Positions 58,593 through 64,000 of a stretch of 64,000 bases of DNA are shown here, in pieces; the first letter of the stretch is position 1, and each line of letters opens with the position of its first letter. The translations under genes and the position numbers were made by a program. Under the pieces are notes generated by a model. It saw only the letters and a program-made list of their open reading frames with translations. It was not told where the DNA came from and ran no database searches. Location of the stretch: NCBI GenBank assembly GCA_036273735.1, contig DASUHA010000136.1, positions 37,269 through 101,268 of the forward strand. Direction: 5' to 3'. Source of the DNA: 13-2-20CM-66-19 sp036273735. Lineage in GTDB: Bacteria; Pseudomonadota; Gammaproteobacteria; Steroidobacterales; Steroidobacteraceae.

Positions 58593-60421
58593 CGACCCCG
58601 CAGGAAGAGCTGATCGAGCTCCCCAAGGGTGAGGCGCGTCCAGGTGGGACGTCCGTGGTTGCACTGGTTGGCGCGATCGGTGGCCTCCATTTGTCGCAGC
58701 AGCGCGTCCATCTCAGGGAGGGTCAGGCGGCGCCGAGCATGGATCGAAGTGCGGCACGCGAGCGTTCCCAGGAACCGGTCCGCCGCTGCATCGAGATGGT
58801 GCAGCCCATCCTCGCGCGCCAGATCCTCGATGACCGACCTGACGATGTCCGTTACGCGCTCGTGGGCGAGGAGCGCCGGAATGCGCCGCAGCGCGAGCGA
58901 GGTCGGGCCGACCGAATCGATCTCGAAGCCTGCTCGTTCCCAGGCTTCCGGATTTTCCATGACCGCATCGAGCTCGTGCGGCTTGACGCTCACGATGAGC
59001 GGCTCGATGAGGAGCTGAGATGCCGCCGGCCCGGTGCCGCGATCGGCCTTGAGCCTCTCGTAGAGCACGCGCTCATGCGCCGCGTGCATGTCGACCAGGA
59101 TGAGTCCCTCCTCACTCTGCGCGAGGATGTAGATGCCATGGAGCTGCGCCAGCGGGACGCCGAGCGGCGGATAGCCGGCAGCGCCATTGTCGCGACCGGT
59201 GCGCTCCATCACGCTCGCGCTCGGCTCTCCGAGCTGGGCCTCGCTGACCGCCCGCGCCAGCACCCACGGACTGCGAGAGAGCTCATGGGATTGCGGCGCG
59301 TACAGCGGCAGTGCGCCCGATATGCCGCGCGCGCCCGACCCAATCGATGTCGGCCCGCTCGTCCGGATCGCGGCATCCGGCAACACCGCCTGCGCACTCG
59401 CCGCCGGTATCGCGCCTGCTTCGGGCCGCGTTGCGGCGAGCACCTGCTCGATTGCGCGGAAGATGAATTCGTGAATCTGGTGGCTGTCGCGAAAGCGGAC
59501 TTCGAGCTTCGCCGGATGAGCGTTGACGTCGACGAGGTGCGGATCGAGCGACAGATGGAGGACGTAAGCGGCGTGCCTGCCGTGATAGAGGACGTCCCGA
59601 TAGCCGAGGCGAACGGCGCTCGCGAGCAGCTTGTCGCGGACGCAGCGCCCGTTGACGAACCAGAACTGCTGATCCGGCTGTGCGCGCGAGGCCGTTGGCA
59701 GGCTGATCCAGCCAGTGAGTTGCACGGGGCCGGAGGAATGACTGCAGGGAATCAGGCTCGCGAGCAGCTCGCGCCCCAAAACCTGTGCCAGGCGCTCTTC
59801 GCCCGCCGGCTCGCGGGCAGGCAGCGGCGCATCGAGCAGCACGCGCTCGCCGCTACGCAGCCGGAAGGACACATCCGGACGGGAGAGCGCCAGCCGCTCG
59901 ATGAGACGCGCGATATGGCCGGTCTCGGTCGCGGCGCTGCGCACGAACTTGCGCCGGGCCGGGATGTTGAAGAAAAGATCGCGCACCTCGACAGTGGTGC
60001 CAGGCGGATGGGCCGCAGGCCGCACGGCAGCGGCCGTGCCGCCGTCGATCCCGATCTCCGCGGCCCGCTCCGCATGTGTTGGATGGGAAATGACCCGCAG
60101 CCGCGACACCGAGCCGATCGAGGGCAGCGCCTCGCCCCGAAAGCCCAGGGTGGTGATGGCGGCTAAATCATCGAGCGCTGCGATTTTGCTGGTGGCATGG
60201 CGGCAGATCGCAACCGGCAGCTCCTCGGCGGCGATGCCGCTCCCGTCATCCCGTACTCGCATGAGGCCGACGCCGCCGCGCTCGATGTCGACCTCGATCC
60301 GGCGTGCGCCCGCGTCGAGGCTATTCTCGACCAGCTCCTTGACGACCGAGGCCGGGCGCTCGATGACTTCGCCGGCTGCGATTTGATCGATCAGCTCGCT
60401 GGGCAGGATTCGGATGGGCAT
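58589..60421 (-). CDS. mutL: DNA mismatch repair protein MutL, endonuclease-motif type
   Basis: 610 residues. The GHKL ATPase half has IAAGEVIERPASVVKELVENSLDAG, and GFRGEALPSIGSVSRL. The C-terminal half has DMHAAHERVLYE, which fits DQHA(x)2E(x)4E with Q to M, plus ACR and CNHGRPTW. These are the metal-binding motifs of endonuclease MutLs, absent from E. coli MutL. So nicking may be done by MutL rather than by MutH. It lies between miaA and the amidase. Confidence 0.93.
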   Translation of the reverse strand: MPIRILPSELIDQIAAGEVIERPASVVKELVENSLDAGARRIEVDIERGGVGLMRVRDDGSGIAAEELPVAICRHATSKIAALDDLAAITTLGFRGEALPSIGSVSRLRVISHPTHAERAAEIGIDGGTAAAVRPAAHPPGTTVEVRDLFFNIPARRKFVRSAATETGHIARLIERLALSRPDVSFRLRSGERVLLDAPLPAREPAGEERLAQVLGRELLASLIPCSHSSGPVQLTGWISLPTASRAQPDQQFWFVNGRCVRDKLLASAVRLGYRDVLYHGRHAAYVLHLSLDPHLVDVNAHPAKLEVRFRDSHQIHEFIFRAIEQVLAATRPEAGAIPAASAQAVLPDAAIRTSGPTSIGSGARGISGALPLYAPQSHELSRSPWVLARAVSEAQLGEPSASVMERTGRDNGAAGYPPLGVPLAQLHGIYILAQSEEGLILVDMHAAHERVLYERLKADRGTGPAASQLLIEPLIVSVKPHELDAVMENPEAWERAGFEIDSVGPTSLALRRIPALLAHERVTDIVRSVIEDLAREDGLHHLDAAADRFLGTLACRTSIHARRRLTLPEMDALLRQMEATDRANQCNHGRPTWTRLTLGELDQLFLRGR

Positions 60422-60483
60422 GACCGGCAGTCTATAGCTCCGGAGCGCGCCATAAAACGCTCCTCTTGCCAGGTCAGGACTCT

Positions 60484-61710
60484 TTAATTGCCGGCGACGA
60501 GATCGTCGAGCTGCTTCGGCTGTTCGGCGAAGAGCGAGCCCGCGGGCGGATGCTGGCGGAAGTAGCCGCGGATGCCGTGGAAAACGGCATGCGCGATCTT
60601 GAGCTGACCACTGTGGCTGCGGAGGCGGCGCTCTTCGGCAGGATCGGAAATATAGTCCGTCTCGACCAGCATCGAGGGAATGTCCGGTGACTTCAGGACG
60701 ACGAAGGCGGCCTGCTGCACCTCGGACTTGCGTACCGGAACGGAACGATCGAGCGAAGAAAGTACCTGCTGCGCCGCCGTCATGCTGTCGCCGATCGCCG
60801 CCGACTGGGAGAGATTGAGGAGCACGGAGGCCAGCGTGCTCGATTTGTCCTCGAGCTGCACGCCGCCTTTGAGGTCGGCGTCGTTCTCACGCTCGGCGAG
60901 CCAGCGTGCCGCCTCGCTCGAAGCGCCGCGCACGGACAGGATGTACACCGAGGCCCCGGCAATCTGCCGGTCGGTGACGCAGTCGGCGTGGATCGAGACG
61001 AAGAGGTCGGCCTTCGCGCGCCGCGCGATCAGCATCCTGTCTCTGAGCGGGATGAAAATGTCGCTGTTGCGTGTCAGGACGGCACGCATGCCGCGCTGCT
61101 GATCGATCTGCTGCGCCAACAGGCGGGCGATCGCGAGCGTCACGTTCTTTTCCTGCGTATGGCGAAGACCGATCGCGCCGGGATCCTGTCCCCCATGCCC
61201 GGGATCGACTGCCACGATGATGTCGCGGCCGCTATCCACGGGCGCGTGCAGTGCGCGGATCGGAGTTGGAATCGCGGCGGCCCGCACCGCGCCCACCGCA
61301 GTCGGTGCATTGCCGAACGTCACGACGAGCTGAGGGCCGCGTGCCCGAGAGAAGGTCCAGTCGGCGTGCACGCCGGTCGCCGTGTGCAGCACGAGCACCA
61401 GCCGCAGCGCACCGTGCGGGCGGTGACCGAGACGAATGCGCTCGACCGGCCCGCTCGCACCGGGGAGCCGCAGGCCTGCCCGCGCACGCGTTTGGGGTAG
61501 ATCGATGACCGCCCGAAAGGGATGATCGAGGGTAAAGAATTTCTCGCCGGTCACGCGCGAGACATCGAGCGTAAGGCGTGCACGGTCCCCCGAAGCCGCC
61601 AGGTGCACTGCACTCAGGCGCGCTCCGGCAGCGTGGCCTGCGGCCGGGATAGCCGCCGGGCCGACCCCTAAGAGAACAATCGCCCCTAGCTGAAAGACCT
61701 TTCTTATCAT
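60484..61710 (-). CDS. N-acetylmuramoyl-L-alanine amidase (AMIN plus Amidase_3)
   Basis: 408 residues: signal peptide (1-28), AMIN domain (about 30-135) for septal targeting, then the zinc amidase domain with VAVDPGHGGQDPGAIG, EKNVTLAIARLL, SIHADCV and MLVETDYISDP. It cleaves the peptide stem from peptidoglycan during cell separation. No LysM repeat is present at the C-terminus, unlike AmiB of E. coli at the same position; the architecture is AmiC-like. Confidence 0.92.
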   Translation of the reverse strand: MIRKVFQLGAIVLLGVGPAAIPAAGHAAGARLSAVHLAASGDRARLTLDVSRVTGEKFFTLDHPFRAVIDLPQTRARAGLRLPGASGPVERIRLGHRPHGALRLVLVLHTATGVHADWTFSRARGPQLVVTFGNAPTAVGAVRAAAIPTPIRALHAPVDSGRDIIVAVDPGHGGQDPGAIGLRHTQEKNVTLAIARLLAQQIDQQRGMRAVLTRNSDIFIPLRDRMLIARRAKADLFVSIHADCVTDRQIAGASVYILSVRGASSEAARWLAERENDADLKGGVQLEDKSSTLASVLLNLSQSAAIGDSMTAAQQVLSSLDRSVPVRKSEVQQAAFVVLKSPDIPSMLVETDYISDPAEERRLRSHSGQLKIAHAVFHGIRGYFRQHPPAGSLFAEQPKQLDDLVAGN

Positions 61711-61761
61711 GCACTTTGCAACGCTACTTGACCCGTAATCTACGGGCCGCGCCGCAAAGTT

Positions 61762-62187
61762 TCAACTACTTCGCTCGATCCAGCCGCTGCCGATGCCCGT
61801 TCCCGCGGACACTTCCGCTCGATGTGCATCCGCATCCGCGCTCATGTGGACCGTCAGATCCGCCGGCGGCAGCAGCCCTCCGCCCCGCTCGGGCCACTCG
61901 ATGAGCCAGAGGCTTCCGGCTCGCGCCCACTCGCGCAGTCCCAGGTGCTCGAGCTCGCCGGGATCGCGCAGCCGGTAGAGATCGAGATGCAGCAGGGTCA
62001 GTGCGCCCGCCTCATAGACGCTCACCAGCGTATAGGTCGGGCTTCGCACCGGGCCCTCGATGCCACAGGCGCGCACGAACCCTCTCACCAGGGTGGTCTT
62101 CCCCGCACCGAGATCGCCCGTCAGGTAGATGACCACAGGCTCGCCGGAATGGGGCGGCCGCGCCGCCGCGAGCCTCGCACCCAGCAA
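61762..62187 (-). CDS. tsaE: tRNA threonylcarbamoyladenosine biosynthesis ATPase TsaE
   Basis: 141 residues. P-loop LTGDLGAGKTTLVRGFVRA, GPVRSPTYTLVSVYEAG, LHLDLYRLRDPGELEHLGLREW and LIEWPERG identify TsaE (YjeE). It drives t6A formation in tRNA with TsaB and TsaD. The start is set at TTG 62187, with GGAGGA 7 bases upstream, 20 bp after the nnr stop. No ATG or GTG lies between there and ATGs deep inside nnr. A CTG farther upstream would add about a helix. Confidence 0.85.
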   Translation of the reverse strand: MLGARLAAARPPHSGEPVVIYLTGDLGAGKTTLVRGFVRACGIEGPVRSPTYTLVSVYEAGALTLLHLDLYRLRDPGELEHLGLREWARAGSLWLIEWPERGGGLLPPADLTVHMSADADAHRAEVSAGTGIGSGWIERSS

Positions 62188-62194
62188 CTCTGTC

Positions 62195-62200
62195 TCCTCC
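62195..62200 (-). promoter_or_regulatory. Ribosome-binding site deciding the tsaE TTG start
   Basis: GGAGGA on the minus strand is 7 bases before TTG 62187, the only well-placed initiation signal for tsaE. Confidence 0.6.
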
Positions 62201-62207
62201 GCCGTTT

Positions 62208-63686
62208 TCAGAGATTGACGCAGTTGTGCAGCTCCCGTGCGACATCGCCCGCGAGAAGCCCCCGCTCCCCGCTGCGCGCCGCCGCATCGCCCGCCATGGC
62301 ATGCACCAGCACACCCACTCTCGCGGCGAGCCATGCATCCCGGCACTGCGCAAAGATGCCGGCAACGGCCCCGGTCAGCACATCGCCCATGCCCGCGGTC
62401 GCCATGCCCGGATTACCGCGCTCACAAAGCGCCGGCGTGCGGCCCGGTGCGCCGACTAGCGTACCGGCGCCTTTCAGCACGACGGTTCCGCCGTAACGCG
62501 CGACCAAACGGTCGAGGGCAGCAAGCCTGTCGAGTTGGATTTCGTCGGTTTTCGTGCCGAGCAGGCGTGCCGCCTCGCCCGGATGCGGCGTCAACACCCA
62601 TTCCCCACGTGGAGCCCCATGGGATTCCGCAATGATGTTGAGCGCATCCGCATCGATCACCAGCGGTTTGCCGCACCGCAGCACGATATCGAGCGCATCG
62701 CGCGCCCAGGGCGTGCGCCCGAGACCCGGGCCGATGGCGATCACATCGGCCTTCTCTGCGGGCTCAGCCACCGCCGCCGCATCCGCGAGCGGCAGGCAGA
62801 TGAGCTCCGGCCGGCCTGCACAGATCGCCGGCACGTTCTCCGGCACGACGGCCACCGTCACGAGTCCGGCACCGACGCGCAGACAAGCCTCGCCGGCCAG
62901 CCTGACGGCCCCGGGCATGCCCGCTCCACCCCCCACGATCAACACGCGGCCGAAACTGCCCTTGTGTGATGAGCGGGCGCGGCGGGGCAGCGCCTGTTGG
63001 ATCGAGGATTCGAGAATGCGCTCGAGTCGCGGCGGGGGGTCGTCTCGGGAATCCGGAGCGATCTCGAGGTCATCGAAGAAAACCGTCCCGGCGAACTCCG
63101 GCCCATCGCCGATGAAGAGCCCGGTCTTCAAGCCGACGAAGGTCACCGTGCAGTCCGCCCGCACCGTGTCACCGAGTGGCACGCCGGTGTCGCTGTCGAG
63201 GCCGGACGGCACATCGATTGCCAGCACCGGACGGCCGGAGCCGTTGATGTCGCGGATGACACGCGCGCTCTCCTCGCGTGCGGGGCCGCGCAACCCCGTT
63301 CCGAGCAAGGCATCGACGATCACTTCGCCGTCGGTGAGTTTCTCCGGCGCATAGGATTGGATCTGGCTGCCGCTCGCGCGCAGATCCTCGTAGGCCTGGC
63401 GCGCATCGCCGCGCAGAGAGTCCGGCGAGCTCGCGGCCAATGTGGTGACCGTCAGGCCTGCAGCATGTGCGAAACGAGCGAGCACGTACCCGTCACCGCC
63501 ATTGTTACCGGCGCCGCACACGATCACGATCCGATGTGACACTGGGAAGCGGGTCCGCAGATATCTGAGTGCCGCCTCGCCTGCGCGCTTCATCAGCACA
63601 TAGCCCGGTATGCCGCGCGTCTCGATCGCATGAGCATCGAGCGCACGCACCTGGGCCGTGGAGTAGAGGCAGACCGGGAGCGCCAT
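62208..63686 (-). CDS. nnr: Bifunctional NAD(P)H-hydrate epimerase/ADP-dependent dehydratase
   Basis: 492 residues. The N-terminal YjeF_N domain has VVCGAGNNGGDGYVLARFA-like VCGAGNNGGDGYVL; the C-terminal YjeF_C domain has GRVLIVGGGAGMPGA, WVLTPHPGEAARLLG and GNPGMATAGMGDVLTG. It repairs hydrated NAD(P)H. The start at 63686 (ALPVCLYSTAQVRALD) is chosen because it begins the family alignment. It is first in the superoperon and divergent from queG. Confidence 0.93.
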   Translation of the reverse strand: MALPVCLYSTAQVRALDAHAIETRGIPGYVLMKRAGEAALRYLRTRFPVSHRIVIVCGAGNNGGDGYVLARFAHAAGLTVTTLAASSPDSLRGDARQAYEDLRASGSQIQSYAPEKLTDGEVIVDALLGTGLRGPAREESARVIRDINGSGRPVLAIDVPSGLDSDTGVPLGDTVRADCTVTFVGLKTGLFIGDGPEFAGTVFFDDLEIAPDSRDDPPPRLERILESSIQQALPRRARSSHKGSFGRVLIVGGGAGMPGAVRLAGEACLRVGAGLVTVAVVPENVPAICAGRPELICLPLADAAAVAEPAEKADVIAIGPGLGRTPWARDALDIVLRCGKPLVIDADALNIIAESHGAPRGEWVLTPHPGEAARLLGTKTDEIQLDRLAALDRLVARYGGTVVLKGAGTLVGAPGRTPALCERGNPGMATAGMGDVLTGAVAGIFAQCRDAWLAARVGVLVHAMAGDAAARSGERGLLAGDVARELHNCVNL

Positions 63687-63692
63687 CGGCAC

Positions 63693-63700
63693 ATTATAAT
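63693..63700. promoter_or_regulatory. Palindromic -10 box shared by nnr and queG
   Basis: ATTATAAT is its own reverse complement, so a TATAAT exists on both strands. It lies 18 bases before the queG ATG and 7 before the nnr ATG. Matching -35 elements are weak. Confidence 0.4.
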
Positions 63701-63717
63701 GGCACGATGAGGAAGCT

Positions 63718-64000
63718 ATGACGCAACCGCCGCCCCTTGATCCCGCAGCGGCCAAGCGTCAGCTCGCGGCCCGCGCGCGGGAGTTTGGCTTCGACCGTAT
63801 CGGCGTTGCCCGCGTCGACATCGCGGCTGACGAGCAACATCTGCTGCGCTGGCTCGATGCGGGCTTTCACGGGGAAATGGACTACATGGGGCGCCATGGC
63901 CTCATGCGCAGCCGCCCGCAGGAGCTCGCGCCCGGGACCATCCGAGTGGTCAGCGCGCGAATGGACTACTGGCCGGCGGATGCCCGGGATGCAGATGTGG
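63718..64000 (+). CDS. queG: Epoxyqueuosine reductase QueG, N-terminal part
   Basis: 94 residues before the window ends, no stop. It begins DPAAAKRQLAARAREFGFDRIGVARVD and continues AGFHGEMDYMGRHGLMRSRPQEL, the QueG (YjeS) start; the cobalamin and iron-sulfur parts lie beyond the window. It reduces epoxyqueuosine to queuosine in tRNA. GAGG precedes the ATG. Divergent pairing with nnr is as in E. coli. Confidence 0.9.
   Translation, partial: MTQPPPLDPAAAKRQLAARAREFGFDRIGVARVDIAADEQHLLRWLDAGFHGEMDYMGRHGLMRSRPQELAPGTIRVVSARMDYWPADARDADV

Noticed and set aside
58580..60166. Plus-strand open frame of 528 codons
   Set aside because: It lies fully antisense to mutL, and its composition is typical of shadow frames in GC-rich DNA.
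1..64000. tRNA, rRNA, CRISPR, phage or insertion-sequence content
   Set aside because: No cloverleaf, spaced repeat, transposase or integrase was seen on reading both strands; a tRNA scan and repeat search would confirm.

Overview
The window is 64 kb of GC-rich chromosomal DNA from a proteobacterium, most likely a gammaproteobacterium. The best evidence is the block at 54.5-64 kb, which reads nnr-tsaE-amidase-mutL-miaA-hfq-hflX-purA with queG divergent, as in E. coli and relatives. A hopanoid locus, several outer-membrane proteins and many GTG/TTG starts suggest a free-living, environmental lineage (Steroidobacterales/Nevskiales-like), but the exact taxon is inferred. No tRNA, rRNA, CRISPR array or insertion sequence was recognised.

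Layout. 1-5.1 kb: a truncated transketolase-family gene, a secreted DUF1080 protein, a PAP2 phosphatase, and a divergent LysR regulator/pyridoxal reductase (PdxI-like) pair. 5.1-13.8 kb: a tightly coupled minus-strand operon that appears to make a phosphonolipid. In transcription order it holds a CDP-alcohol phosphatidyltransferase, a 2OG-Fe(II) oxygenase, an HpnL-like membrane protein, a nucleotidyltransferase, a PEP mutase-nucleotidyltransferase fusion, phosphonopyruvate decarboxylase, 2-aminoethylphosphonate (AEP) transaminase and an outer-membrane Omp85-like barrel. A TonB-dependent receptor lies just upstream. 16.3-24.8 kb: a BlaI/M56 pair, an S9 peptidase, a VOC-ArsR-SRPBCC operon, an MFS exporter, a second VOC protein, a secreted methyltransferase-like protein and a BON protein. 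24.8-28.4 kb: an unknown secreted protein, then an ECF sigma/anti-sigma/DUF4097 operon. 28.4-37.8 kb: metabolic genes (TIM-barrel isomerase, pirin, ornithine cyclodeaminase-like, ilvE, GH94 phosphorylase, M28 peptidase lipoprotein). 37.8-54.5 kb: the hopanoid locus with a phosphopantetheinyl transferase. 54.5-64 kb: the housekeeping superoperon.

How the parts work together. In the phosphonate operon PEP is isomerised to phosphonopyruvate, decarboxylated to phosphonoacetaldehyde and aminated to AEP. A nucleotidyltransferase can activate AEP to CDP-AEP, and the CDP-alcohol transferase can put it on a lipid. The oxygenase may hydroxylate the head group, and the HpnL-like protein and barrel may handle export. 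In the hopanoid locus, Idi and IspA supply FPP, one squalene synthase (instead of HpnC/D/E) makes squalene, Shc cyclises it, and HpnH, HpnG, HpnA, HpnB, HpnI, HpnJ and HpnK build and decorate the polar side chain. HpnL and a diiron ferritin-like protein close that operon.

The most notable pattern is that the two lipid clusters share two paralogous pairs: an HpnL-type integral membrane protein and a POTRA-less Omp85-type barrel. This suggests each unusual polar lipid has its own export or outer-membrane module.
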